Below, piece after piece: positions 1 to 11,249 of a stretch of 64,000 nt of DNA. Under the pieces are notes generated by a model that did not search any database, was not told where the DNA came from, and saw nothing but the letters and a program-made list of their open reading frames with translations. The stretch lies in NCBI GenBank assembly GCA_964017155.1, contig OZ024865.1, positions 20,277,402-20,341,401 on the forward strand. Reading direction: 5' to 3'. Position 1 is the stretch's first letter. Each line of letters starts with the position of its first letter. This DNA is from Oasisia sp. SBJ-2009. Taxonomy: Eukaryota > Annelida > Polychaeta > Sabellida > Siboglinidae. The position numbers and the translations under genes are program-made.

Positions 1-40
1 ATTTGGTGAGGATCCGTGGCGACGTGGCTGAGAAAACGCC
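1..40 (+). other. 5' UTR (partial) of the AUTS2-like gene
   Basis: These 40 bases are G/C- and CpG-rich, contain no ATG and run straight into the start codon. The transcription start is not visible and probably lies upstream of the window. Confidence 0.6.
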
Positions 41-337
41 ATGGATAGCGGCGAGGTGTGCGCCGGCTCGGCAGCGAAACAGCGGCCAAAAGCCTCGAGC
101 ACGAAGCGCGCGGCGCAACAACGGGCCGGGGCCGCCTCGGAGGAAACACAACATCAGGTGGTGGACGACGGGGCCGCTAGCGGGGACGAGTCGGATACGT
201 CCATGGTCCCGGCTCCCACGAAGGGCAAGGGGAAGGGAAAGGGGACGAGGCGACGCAAGAAAGCCGACCAGTTCAAGGAGGAGGATATAATCGATGGATT
301 CGCTTTCATCAGCTTCAAAAGCCAGGACGATTTGGAG
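41..337 (+). CDS. First coding exon of an AUTS2/fibrosin-like family gene (partial)
   Basis: The exon encodes 99 codons and ends at a consensus donor (GAG|GTGAGT), leaving a phase-0 intron. The start at 41 has a strong context (GCCATGG) and no upstream ATG in the window. Residues 1-60 are Ala/Ser/Gln-rich and probably disordered. Residues 61-74 are a Lys/Gly/Arg cluster (KGKGKGKGTRRRKK) that could serve as a nuclear localisation signal. Residues 80-92 read EEDIIDGFAFISF, followed by KSQDDLE at the splice junction. In vertebrate AUTS2 and FBRSL1 the first exon likewise ends with a basic cluster, an EEDIIDGFA motif and a short acidic tail. Family members are nuclear; vertebrate AUTS2 acts with non-canonical PRC1 and in neural development. 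I recognise the family but cannot separate AUTS2 from FBRSL1 or FBRS, since invertebrates probably have a single homolog. The rest of the protein lies beyond the window. Confidence 0.85.
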
Positions 338-343
338 GTGAGT
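338..343 (+). promoter_or_regulatory. Splice donor of exon 1
   Basis: GTGAGT directly follows the family motif and GAG. The reading frame runs only five more codons into the intron before a stop, which supports splicing here. Confidence 0.85.
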
Positions 344-1720
344 GTGCCGTCTTGATCCAGTTTGGCTGTTTGCTTTCAGCGCATTACAAAGAACTTCGGG
401 GATGTGCATCTTCACGGCTGCATTTGAGTCGATTGAATGTGTGGATACTGACAGTTTGAGTGTTCTGTGTTACTTTTGCAAGCAGACTAACCGTTTGAAC
501 GACACCTGCCACCCGTTAACGTCAACAGTGCTCTCTATTAATAGGTTTGCCTGCCAATGCCGTTCTCGGGTCAACTGTATCCCATGGTGAACTTTGACAT
601 GTGCATCGTATGGAAGGGATTATTTTGTATAGTAAATGTCACACTACTTGTCCACTTGTAAAAGACACATTTGATCCTGTCCGTAAACTACTGGCCTTAA
701 TTTACTTGTTATCAATCCTGTTATGAGATGCACACATTGAGTTATAGACGTTATGTCCTAAGTCGCTTATAAGTATTGTGGACGGTATGTCAAAAACAAG
801 ATGCTAAATAACAGTTAAAATATGCAATAGACTTGAAATGTTCTACAAAGACTTCAGCATTAATGCTAGTAGATGAATATATATATATTATGATTTTTCC
901 TGTTCGCCCGCCTGTATCTTCAGCATGTTGAAGCTAGGCGGTATTCGGAAGAAGAACAGATTTATGTGCAAAAATAACATAAAAACTTAATGATAAATTT
1001 AGGACATGTGACTTGGGACACTCTTCATAGCACTGATAGCAGTAATTAATACTTCCACAGAATATGTTTCAGTGAGCACACATGGCCACGTAGATTAAAT
1101 AAGCATCCATCTGTAATGTTAAATTCAGGTTCCATTGTGGTGAAATATCATTATTCGAAACGTGCTATGTAAATGACTGAATACACTGCAATAAAATAAA
1201 AATAAATCAAGGTCTAAAAATATACTTTTGGTGACAGACCTTTTAGTGTGTATTGGAACAGTGAACCTCTGAGAACCTAGGACATTCACCACAGTCACAA
1301 AAAAGGAGTAAATACTGCCACAAATACAATACCCACAACACATCCGTTTTACAGGCAAATACACACATGAAGACATTACCAGCAGTATCCCGATACATTT
1401 GGTTCTATTGGATATCACCTGTTGGAATAGAATGCTGCGTTAGTTTTCTGTTGAATTGCGGTTGGAATGAATGTATGCGTATATGCATTCATGCAGGAAT
1501 CATTTGCATTTATGTTGCATGCCATTCATACATACTGCTGCACAGGTTTATTGATGCACGGCTCACTCTGCAGCCAACAGCATTAGCTGTTTGTCTCCGC
1601 GGCACACAAAATATTGCTGTCATCTTCATAATCCCAGTTGCCTTAGCATGGTTTATCTCTTTGGTAGAAAGAGATAAGCCAGACTGAGGCTCTATCTGTC
1701 ACTGTTATACTTCCTGTCAT
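344..1720 (+). other. Unique intronic DNA, no gene seen
   Basis: AT-rich sequence without recognisable coding potential. A POU-type octamer ATTTGCAT lies at 1502-1509. Short open frames here resemble no family I know. Confidence 0.6.
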
Positions 1721-1729
1721 CCCAGTTCC

Positions 1730-3310
1730 AAGTCTTCTACAATCCACCAGTTGATGTCCCTGTCTTCAACAATATGCGCATGTTTATCTCTTCAATGATA
1801 TGCTCACACCAATCTGTTTTATGATATGCTAACATCTATTTCTTCCGTTATACACATACATCCACCTCATGATACACTGACAATGATATAGTTCTCTTGC
1901 CAACCATAATAACTCACATGATCACATCCAATGATACACTCACATCCATCATTTTATGATACACTCACATTCACCACTTCAATGATACACTCACTTTGAT
2001 CAATCTGTTACATGATAGAATCGATCAATCAATCTCTTCCACAATATATTTATACCAATCAGTCACTTCCGTCTACACTCACATTCTATCTATTTATTAT
2101 TACTATCACATCTATTCCATGATACACTCATATCCTATCTGTGATACCCTCTCACCCATAACTTCCATGAATCTCCTCCGTGACACTAACATCCAATGAA
2201 ACACCCACATGATCACATCCAATGATACACCGACATGATCACATCCAATGATACACCCACATGATCACATCCAATGATACACTCACATGATCACATCCAA
2301 TGATACACTCACATGATCACATCCAATGATACACTCACATGATCACATCCAATGATACACTCACATGATCACATCCAATGATACACTCACATGATCACAT
2401 CCAATGATACACTCACATGATCACATCCAATGATACACTCACATGCTCACATCCAATGATACACTCACATGATACACTCACATGCTCACATCGAATGATA
2501 CACTCACATGATCACATCCAATGATACACTCGTGAACATGATCACATCCAATGATACACTCACATGATCACATCCAATGATACACTCAGACATCTTTTTA
2601 TGATACACTCAAATTCACAACCCCAATGATTCACTCACTTTGATCAATGTTTTCCGTGATACACTCAAATCAATCAGTCTCTTCCACAATACATTTATAC
2701 CAATCAGTCACTTCCATTTACACTCACATCCATCTATTCCATGATGTGCTCATAAAGTCATATCCTCTCCGCGATACCCTCACATTTATTTCTTTCATTA
2801 TACAAATACATCCACCTCATGATACACTGACAATGATATAGGACCAGTTCTCTTGCCAAACATAATATACTCACATGATACACTCACATGATCACATCCA
2901 ACAATACACTTACATCCATCTTGTTATGATACACTCACATTCACCACTTCAATGATGCACTCACTTTGATCAATGTTTTCCATGATACACTCAAATCAAT
3001 TAATCTCTTCCACAATACATTCAAACTAATCAGTCACTTCTATTTCTACACTCATTCCATAATACACAATTCCATAATACGCTCATATCCTATCCACGAT
3101 ACACTCACATCCACAACTTCCTCCGTGATACACTCACTTCCATGATATACTCACATTCACCATTTCAGTGAGTGATACACTCAGATCAATCAATCTTTTC
3201 CACAATATACTCATATCAATCACTTGGAGTGTGATATGGTAACACCCATAACGTCCATGATACACGGTAATCAATCTCTTATGTGATACACTCAGTTTGA
3301 TACACTGAAC
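1730..3310. repeat. Degenerate minisatellite, core unit about 26 bp
   Basis: The unit TGATACACTCACATGATCAC plus ATCCAA is nearly perfect from about 2200 to 2590. It is flanked by older, degenerate TGATACACTCA units. Longer blocks (a TTTGATCAAT segment, then an AATCTCTTCCACAAT segment, then a CAATCAGTCACTTC segment) recur around 1960-2080, 2600-2730 and 2940-3050, so the array grew by block duplication as well as by unit slippage. Confidence 0.9.
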
Positions 3311-3319
3311 AGTCCATGC

Positions 3320-3695
3320 CTAGGGAGATTGTTTAATTGGTATTTAGTATGATAATCACTTCAACAATAATACAGTAACATTGTGTAAACTGGTAACTTT
3401 ATATGTAATACATTTACATACAAATCATAGAAATCAAATTTAATCATAACAAATTAACAATTCATCATGTGTTGCTCTTTATAATTTTATTTTTACCACC
3501 ATATAGTTAGGATACTTACATTCTTACCCTTCAACACCTTTTAACCTGATTTTTTATTACTTAAAACAGAATTGTAGAAAGTTACCATCTATAGCTAATT
3601 AATATTTGAATGAAAGTTATATATAAAATAATAGATCTATTTTATGTATTCATTGAATTTCATTTACATAGCTCCAGTTGCCACGTTAGCTGATG
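3320..3695 (+). other. AT-rich unique intronic DNA
   Basis: Poly-T and TAT-rich sequence with no coding signal and no repeat family that I can name. Confidence 0.5.
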
Positions 3696-3704
3696 GTCAT
3701 AGTC

Positions 3705-3960
3705 CAGTCAGGAGGGTGCAGTGATTGAGCAGCTAAGAATTCTAGACTTGTTCGTAGGAACTGGGTTTTGAACCCTGGTACTGCCAGATGGTGGTTCCGT
3801 ACCGGTTTGGGTACTGTCAAAGATTTGCCAGTTTTGTTCCTCTATAAGCTACAGTGGTGCCTTCAGTCTGTTGTCAGCCGGTGGTGTAACACATCACTAA
3901 GCAGGCTTAGCAGGGATCTCATTTTCTAAAGTCCCAATGCTAGAATAATGAACTGATCAC
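3705..3960 (+). mobile_element. Degenerate tRNA-derived SINE (third family)
   Basis: A tRNA-like head (GTGCAGTGATTGAGCAGC) is followed about 40 bases later by a B-box-like GGTTTTGAACCC near 3765-3776. A non-tRNA body with GCCGGTGGTGTAAC and GCAGGCTTAGCAGGG comes next. It differs from the two clearer SINE families in the window. Boundaries are approximate. Confidence 0.45.
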
Positions 3961-6450
3961 CTTTGGGATGTTTTCATAGTACTTACATAAAGTCTCCAGC
4001 AGGCTGATTGTAATGGAAGAAGGTCATGACATTTTAGATTGAAATCAGTCTCACATAACACCTTCAGAAGTTCACACATTCCTTTTTTTAAACCAATTTC
4101 GTGCATTGTAACCCGGTTGGTTCTAGATCATTGCAGTTCTCTTCTGTGTGTTAATCCCATCCCACTGCACACATGTTACAGGGAAAAATAAACATTGTTT
4201 GGGGTTGAAGTGTGGCATGGGGTGGGAGGGGGCCAGCAGTTGTCTCTGGAATTTTTTTAAATTTTGGCAAGTGTTTAAAAACGACACAAAACACTGTTGG
4301 GTTTTTAATTGGACTGTGTAATTAAATTGAAATTATAACCATCTATCAGCCCCCCCCCCCCCGCACTGAACAATTTTATAGGCAGTGTTATTATTCTCAG
4401 TAGAAGCTTGTCAAACTGTAGAGTGTTTGTTCTTAACTCTGTTATGTTTTTACTCTCCTGACAGAGTCATTGCCACATATAATTTTGGTCAGCTGTTTGA
4501 CATACGTATTGCGACATAAACTAAAAGAGTAGTACTTAGTTTAATTTACATATAAAATACACCTAATAAAAAATGCTTGGATTATACATGCAGTCTTGAT
4601 GGACCCAGTATTAAGATGGTCTTTCATCAATGGGCATAATATTTACTGTGTAATTACTATCATTGCAAAGTCTTTGTAGTCAGTTTGCTATCTGTGCTGT
4701 TGTTTTTGTTATCCAGTGTGTCACTAGCTTGTTCATTTGTGTAGACTGTTTATGCCCTTGATTTAGTATTGTGGTGACATAAGCAGACATAGATCTACGG
4801 GGTAGGGTACAGCATAGGTGCACACTGTGTCACATTGTGTCACAAATGACCTGTGGTTTCTGATGTGACACATTGACCAGTGAGGTTTGGCTTACCTTCT
4901 TAAATCTCAAATATAGTAACTTTGTTGGTTTGTTTTGTGTGGGGTTGAGAAACCAACAGTTGTGCTAATTGGAATTTAAATGATTTCTTTATCAGTTGAG
5001 AGGTTCATGAGCCCTACATTCAAATTATGAAAATGTTCAGGATTATTAAAGCAATTCAGCATTACTTTAGTTTAACACGTAAAACCACAACAAAATGTGG
5101 ATACCGATGCCAAGTATCCCTGTTTCTGATATCAAAGACTCACTGAATGCAAAAATGTATTGTTTATGAAGGCAGCTGTGACATCTGGCTAAGTAGATAC
5201 CCACCCTTGTCACCCTCTCTGTCACCCCCTTGTCACTTAGGTATTTCCTGTCCAGACATTCCTGGCAGTGTATGGGCTATCAGCCCACAGATAGCATATC
5301 ATAAAAGGCACATGTATGTACAACAGGGGGAAAGCTGGTCTGGCAGTCACAGATCAGTGGTTTTAGTCGCGGTTGAGTTGTTTTTGGTGATATACACTAC
5401 TAGACTAGAAGCCTAGTGTGTTGTAGTTAGATACCGTCAGATACATGGGGGGGGGGGGGGGCACTGCAATTTGTACCTACCACATCTTTAACTGTTTTTA
5501 CAAGTTATTCTGCCATGATCAATATGAGGCTTGCATTTAAATATCCGTTTAAATAAATCCACAAAGTTAGGCCGTGGAAATAAATTGCAACAGTGGCGGC
5601 ATCTACTGAGTGAAACATGTAACTTTCTGCTAATAACTCTTCTGAGTTGCAGCTATGTATAGGTCAGAAAGCGTTAAAGTTAAATCAAAGTTAAAATAAT
5701 TTTGATGTAGTAAAATATGAGAGAATCCGTTTGCCAGCCTAAAAAGTTTGCTCCCTACTCCAGTTTATATAAATTGAAGTTGAACTTAGGTGAAATCTTT
5801 ATGCTATACCAGGGTTGTACTGTATATCAAAATCACAAATAGCAACAGTGGTTATTTGTTAAATGGTTAGGTAAGTACAGTTAGGGTGAGATATAATTAG
5901 GGTGAAATATATAATTAGAATCTGGTAATAGTTTGCTAACATGTTGGTGATGTATCACAGAAGATGTCTCAACAAGAATAATACGTTACTTGAAATGAAT
6001 AAGAAACTGATATATTTGTGAGTGCTATTGACCATGTACACTGAAGTAGTCAGGAAACCACACCTGTGTCACTGTGTGACTGTCCCACTCTCTCACCTGC
6101 CCATTGTTCTTACCTGGCTGTGGTAGAGCCACAGAGGTGTGTGTGTGTGGTTACTGTGGTATTGGCTGTTCCCAGCAGAGAATGCAAACATTCCACATTC
6201 TTGCAAACTCAGACCAAGGAATGCTGAATACATGAATTATACATTTATCAAGGCTTGTCAGATTAAGTTCAAATGTAGCATTTATTTTATTTTATACATC
6301 TAGCAACATTCCCAGTGCTTGTGATGGTTAACTGCATGATTGTCTCCTGGAACATGTGTAGCTGTGTAGGACTTAGGCCATTTACTGCGGGAGTAGCCAT
6401 TCAGCCATCCCGTCAGGTTAACGTTTGTCATCACATGTAACTTGATGTGC
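3961..6450 (+). other. Unique intronic DNA with homopolymer runs
   Basis: No gene is visible. A poly-C run lies near 4351-4362 and a poly-G run near 5447-5461. TAG|GTAAGT near 5874 resembles a donor but lacks a pyrimidine tract upstream. Confidence 0.5.
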
Positions 6451-6734
6451 TAGAGCGCAGTGGCTCAGGGGTAGAGCTTCGGACTCTTGAGTAAAGAGGA
6501 CCTGGGTTCGAATCCTGTGCTGCGGTGTTAAAACCTTGGGCAAGTTTGTTCACTCTACATTGCTCCAGTTCACTCAGCTGAATAGATGAGTACCTATGTG
6601 TATGAGTATCCTTCGTGCATTATTTGTAACATATGACTGGATGCTTCCCACAGAAGTTGAGATGCTCTATGATGGAACAGGTCTGTCAGGGAAGTAAAGT
6701 GTAAAGCGCAATCTATATATTAGAACTTACCTTG
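6451..6734 (+). mobile_element. SINE family A, full-length copy
   Basis: The tRNA-like head holds an A-box-like GTGGCTCAGGGGTAGAGC and a perfect B box GGTTCGAATCC at 6505-6515. The body carries the TTGGGCAAGTTT and CTCCAGTTCACTCAGCTG segments and an ATGAGTACC segment. The tail reads AAGCGCAATCTATATATTAG and ends in ACTTACCTT. The same body and tail recur at 24952 and 59231, which confirms a dispersed family. The body resembles SINEs known from molluscs and lancelets; that comparison is from memory. Confidence 0.85.
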
Positions 6735-6810
6735 TTTTGTTATATCTTGCTGTTGCTCAGTGACAACTCACATGGGTGCCTGCCACACTAACCCGTCATG
6801 TCCTGTCTGG

Positions 6811-7186
6811 TCTTCCCTCTACACTGTCCATGGGGTTGGACAGAACCCTGGTCTTCCCTCTACACTGTCCATGGGGTTGGACAGAACCCTGGTCTTCCCT
6901 CTACACTGTCCATGGGGTTGGACAGAACTCTGGTCTTCCCTCTACACTGTCCATGGGGTTGGACAGAACCCTGGTCTTCCCTCTACACTGTCCATGGGGT
7001 TGGACATAACCCTGGTCTTCCCTCTACACTGTCCATGGGGTTGGACAGAACCCTGGTCTTCTCTCCCTACACTGTCCATGGGGTTGGACAGAACCCTGGT
7101 CTTCCCTCTACACTGTCCATGGGGTTGGACAGAACCCTGGTCTTCTCTCCCTACACTGTCCATGGGGTTGGACAGAACCCTGGTCT
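6811..7186. repeat. 41-bp minisatellite
   Basis: About nine units that each carry CACTGTCCATGGGGTTGGAC, with period 41 (for example 6811 to 6852) and some 44-bp variants with an extra CTC. The units lack stops, so they create overlapping open frames on both strands that should not be annotated as genes. Confidence 0.95.
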
Positions 7187-7227
7187 TGGCTTCTGTTTAC
7201 TGTTTTCTCGCGGCAGTCATTGAGTGA

Positions 7228-8425
7228 TGTGTTGTCTCACTGGTTACACTGCCGTGTGTTACTGGTTACACTGCCGTGTGTTACTGGTTACACTGCCGTG
7301 TGTTACTGGTTACACTGCCGTGTGTTACTGGTTACACTGCCGTGTGTTACTGGTTACACTGCCGTGTGTTACTGGTTACACTGCCGTGTGTTATTGGTTA
7401 CACTGCCGTGTGTTATTGGTTACACTGCCGTGTGTTACTGGTTACACTGCCGTGTGTTATTGGTTACACTGCCGTGTGTTACTGGTTACACTGCCGTGTG
7501 TTACTTGTAACACTGCCGTGTGTTACTGGTCACACTGCCGTGTGTTACTGGTCACACTGCCGTGTGTTATTGGTTACACTGCCGTGTGTTACTGGTTACA
7601 CTGCCGTGTGTTACTTGTTACACTGCCGTGTGTTACTGGTTACACTGCCGTGTGTTATTGGTTACACTGCCATGTGTTATTGGTTACACTGCCGTGTGTT
7701 ACTGGTTACACTGCCGTGTGTTACTGGTTACACTGCCGTGTGTTACTTGTTACACTACCGTGTGTTATTGGTTACACTGCCGTGTGTTACTTGTTACACT
7801 GCTGTGTGTTACTGGTTACACTGTCGTGTGTTACTTGTTACACTGCCGTGTGTTACTGGTTACACTGCCGTGTGTTACTGGTTACACTGCCGTGTGTTAC
7901 TGGTTACACTGCCGTGTGTTACTGGTTACACTGCCGTGTGTTACTGGTTACACTGCCGTGTGTTACTGGTTGCACTGCCGTGTGTTACTGGTTACACTGC
8001 CGTGTGTTACTGGTTACACTGCCGTGTGTTACTGGTTACACTGCCGTGTGTTACTGGTTACACTGCCGTGTGTTACTGGTTACACTGTGTGTGTTACTTG
8101 TTACACTGCTGTGTGTTACTTGTTACACTGCAGTGTGTTACTTGTTACACTGCCGTGTGTTACTTGTTACACTGCCGTGTGTTACTTGTTACACTGCCGT
8201 GTGTTACTGGTTACACTGCTGTGTGTTACTGGTTACACTGCCGTGTGTTACTTGTTACACTGCCGTGTGTTACTTGTTACACTGCCGTGTGTTACTGGTT
8301 ACACTGCCGTGTGTTACTTGTTACACTGCCGTGTGTTACTTGTTACACTGCCGTGTGTTACTTGTTACACTGCCGTGTGTTACTTGTTACACTGCCGTGT
8401 GTTACTTGTTACACTGCCGTGTGTT
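7228..8425. repeat. 22-bp minisatellite, about 54 units
   Basis: The unit is GTGTTACTGGTTACACTGCC plus GT, with a 22-bp period. Up to about 8083 most units read ACTGG with some ATTGG; after a short deletion near 8083-8090 most read ACTTG. The + strand has no stop in any frame, which explains frames of about 400 codons made only of this repeat. Confidence 0.97.
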
Positions 8426-9749
8426 GCTGTGAGTCGGATAGGGAGGAGAGGATAAGACAGCCTGGAAGGCATGTGTAGATGTACTGGTGGTAGAGAGGCC
8501 ACCAGCTGATACTGAGTGATTGATAGTGTGAAGAAAGGCTTGGGCAGAGCTAAAAAGTGGGGAACGGTAACTGTAAGTTCCGTGGAATTGTCAGAAACAG
8601 ATACTGATGTGGTCAAGGAAAAAGAAGAATGATGCAAACATAAAGAGTATTGTCACTAGATATTGTTGGTGAGGAGAAAAAAGTGCTGATCAGTTGTGAT
8701 TTATTGGACTTTGATCGTTTGTGATATCTGTGGCTGTGCACTGCAGACACATCTAGTGATTGGTGTTGTTTCCTTACAGTGAAACTGGATCTAGAAGTCA
8801 GTCAGTCAGTCAGTCCACACTGGGCTGCATGGGCTAAGTTAAATATCTTGTCATTAACCTGCTGCGTAGGCTTTGTCAAGTTGACTGTAAATTTGTTTCT
8901 TAAATAAAAAACCAACACACCAGATTTGATATGTGTGTAGCAGTACCATTTGATGACACGGCTGTGATGGATGTTTGGAGATTTCCTGGTGCTAAGAACC
9001 GTGTGTGAGTGCAGGAGACAAGGGACAGGAGACAGTCCTGTCCCGTCACACTCACACATCTGTCAGCTGTCTGCTGTCTGCTGAATGATGCCTGAGGAAA
9101 TCCACTCATCCTGGATTGATTTATCTGTTGACTGTGACAGACAGGCGGACATGTCACCACCAGGGCTGTGTGAGCAGTCACTTCTGGCAGCCAGTGTCAC
9201 TGTCACACCAGTCCGCTAGTCATACAGCTCTGTCAGCTTTCATGCCAGTCCTTCTTTTATATGTTACCGTGTAACTGTTGTTATGGTCGCATGTTTTTCT
9301 CCCGACAAAGTCTCTGGCTGTGAGTGGGTGTTTTGCTGGCTTTCTCGTGATTGTCACTTCCAAGGGTCGTTATAGTCAGATTTCACAGGGGTGAATAAAT
9401 TGAGACACTTATTATGATGGAGTTGCAAATTATACATTGGTTTGACGTGAAGTGAGGTTGTCTGTGGCTCTGTGCATTTACTTGGCATCAGTCTGTGCCA
9501 CTCTGTGGTGGTTATTATTTACAGGAAGTTCACTGAACCAGTGGTACACAGGTCTGCTTTGTGGTCAGGAGTGTGGGAACTGGTTAAGATGAAAGGCTGG
9601 TGACTGTAACTGTTTTAGTTGATGGTCATTTGTGTTTAAACATTTGACATCTCCATGTGGCATTGTGTCCCCATGCAATGGATGATGTCACAAATATTTT
9701 CATGATCTAGTCTTTTTGCACCCCGGAGTTGTATCATGACGTAAAACCA
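8426..9749 (+). other. Unique intronic DNA, no gene seen
   Basis: Mixed sequence rich in TGTCAC and CTGTCAG words, with a short GTCA tetranucleotide run at about 8797-8815. No coding signal. Confidence 0.5.
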
Positions 9750-10060
9750 GTGGGGAGCGGTGGTCGCGCAGTAGAGCGCCGGACTGTCAATCAAGGGGAC
9801 GGTGGTTCAATCCCACCTACCACCTTTTTGAAACTTAGCCAATTTCGTTCACCCCACATTTGCCTGTGTCTTTCGAAGAGACACTATAGGCCGGTGGTCC
9901 CTTCTATCTGGTGTCTATGTCAGGGGACGTAAAAGATCCCACACAGGGGGTGAATGTGTAACCTGTAGTGGACTCACTAATTCTAGAGAAGGACAACTCT
10001 AAAAAACATGACAATAATGGTCAGCAAGTTGGCTGAGGTCATTTAATGGAAGAAGAAGAA
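9750..10060 (+). mobile_element. SINE family B, full-length copy
   Basis: The tRNA-like head (AGCGGTGGTCGCGCAGTAGA) has a B box GGTTCAATCCC at 9804-9814. The body includes GCCGGTGGTCCCTTCTATCT and AGATCCCACACAGGGGGT. The 3' end is a short GAA microsatellite tail. A closely similar reverse copy lies at 43224-43460, so the family was active relatively recently. Confidence 0.85.
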
Positions 10061-10478
10061 CCAATGATTATAAGTCAGAACTTTACCCCACCCAGTGTAA
10101 GACAAAGCATGCTACACTAGTGTATGTGTAATAACACACAAATCTCCTGTCTGTGCCCCTCTCAACCATGTTTGACTTGGCTGTCAGTCGCCCCTGACTT
10201 AGGGTCTTAATCAGTCATCTGTCATGCCAGGCCAGCCTGCCAGGCAATACCTGAATGGCCCTTGTGGACTTGAGAGAGCTGATAAATAAAATGGTTGAGT
10301 GGGCACTGTGGATATGACCCCTTTATGCTGGTTAGGTTACATGTGCCAGCTTGTACAGGAAGCTCTGGGCTGGGTATTCACTAGACCATGCTGCTCTGAT
10401 GTCCATGTAGTGTGGCTTCTTTCTGTACAGGTCAGTGTTAGTCACATTTATATGAAGACAGTATTCTAGGGACATCAG
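10061..10478 (+). other. Unique intronic DNA with a cryptic acceptor
   Basis: Non-coding. TTCTTTCTGTACAG|GTCAGT spans 10417-10436 and looks like a good acceptor followed by a weak donor. Confidence 0.4.
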
Positions 10479-10479
10479 C

Positions 10480-10614
<135 letters not shown>

Positions 10615-10811
10615 ACATGGTGGGTTAGAGATAAGAGTCAACGTTTGTTTGACTTTTCCCGCTTTACTGGTGTGTGATATTTTTTACCTGCCCTGGTACA
10701 GACATTGGGAATATGGGACTAACACACCTTGTGTGTGTGTGTTGTAAGAACAGCAAATTGTGCAGTGTAAGAACTTACCTTTTCCCTTACATCAGCCACT
10801 AGGCACCTGTA

Positions 10812-10820
10812 TAATGTAAC
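10812..10820. repeat. Left 9-bp target-site duplication
   Basis: TAATGTAAC is identical to 11241-11249 and abuts the inverted repeat. Confidence 0.75.
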
Positions 10821-11240
10821 GAAATCCCAACGGACAAAATCCCTGCGGACCCCCAACGGACAAAATCCCAACCAATTTTAGATGGACTGTTGGACTAGAC
10901 TTTCTCTATGCATGCATACGTGCGCGCACGCACGCACGCACACACACACACATACATACATACATACATACACATACGTACATACACACAGACACCAACA
11001 TACCCATACACACAACGCACATGCACAATTGGTAGAATTAGTGTTTCAGTGAGTAGCAAAATAAACCAAAACAGTATAATAGTGTAGGGTGCATCAAGCA
11101 GCTCTGCATGGTGATAGTATGTATGTATACATGAACCATGGGACCGAACCATGCATGCATATATAAATCAAGAAAGTCTGGACACCCACATCTAAAACCA
11201 GTGGTTGGGGTTTTGTCCATTGGGGTTTTGTCCTCGCATC
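10821..11240. mobile_element. Non-autonomous Mutator-like DNA transposon, 420 bp
   Basis: The left end (10821-10884) carries tandem CGGACAAAATCCC motifs followed by AACCAATTTTAGATG. The right end (11189-11240) carries the reverse complement, with GGGGTTTTGTCC twice and CATCTAAAACC at the inner edge. The 9-bp direct repeat TAATGTAAC flanks the element flush at 10812-10820 and 11241-11249. Long inverted repeats with a 9-bp duplication are typical of Mutator-like elements. The interior holds a CA/CATA microsatellite (about 10918-10990) and no transposase. Confidence 0.75.
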
Positions 11241-11249
11241 TAATGTAAC
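11241..11249. repeat. Right 9-bp target-site duplication
   Basis: TAATGTAAC matches 10812-10820 exactly. Confidence 0.75.

Noticed and set aside
3..290. Overlapping 95-codon frame in the first exon
   Set aside because: It begins with TTG at 3 and is the alternate frame of the AUTS2-like exon; only the frame from 41 carries the family motif and reaches the donor in phase.
5866..5882. TAG|GTAAGT as another recursive splice site
   Set aside because: The upstream sequence (TTAAATGGT) lacks a pyrimidine tract, so the acceptor half is missing.
6451..6525. Possible functional tRNA gene
   Set aside because: The A and B boxes are good, but the sequence continues into a shared SINE body and tail and does not fold as a complete cloverleaf by eye.
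7224..8478. Three overlapping + strand frames of 311-402 codons
   Set aside because: They are pure read-through of the 22-bp array, open in all three frames with Cys/Val/Leu/Thr repeats and no splice or start context.
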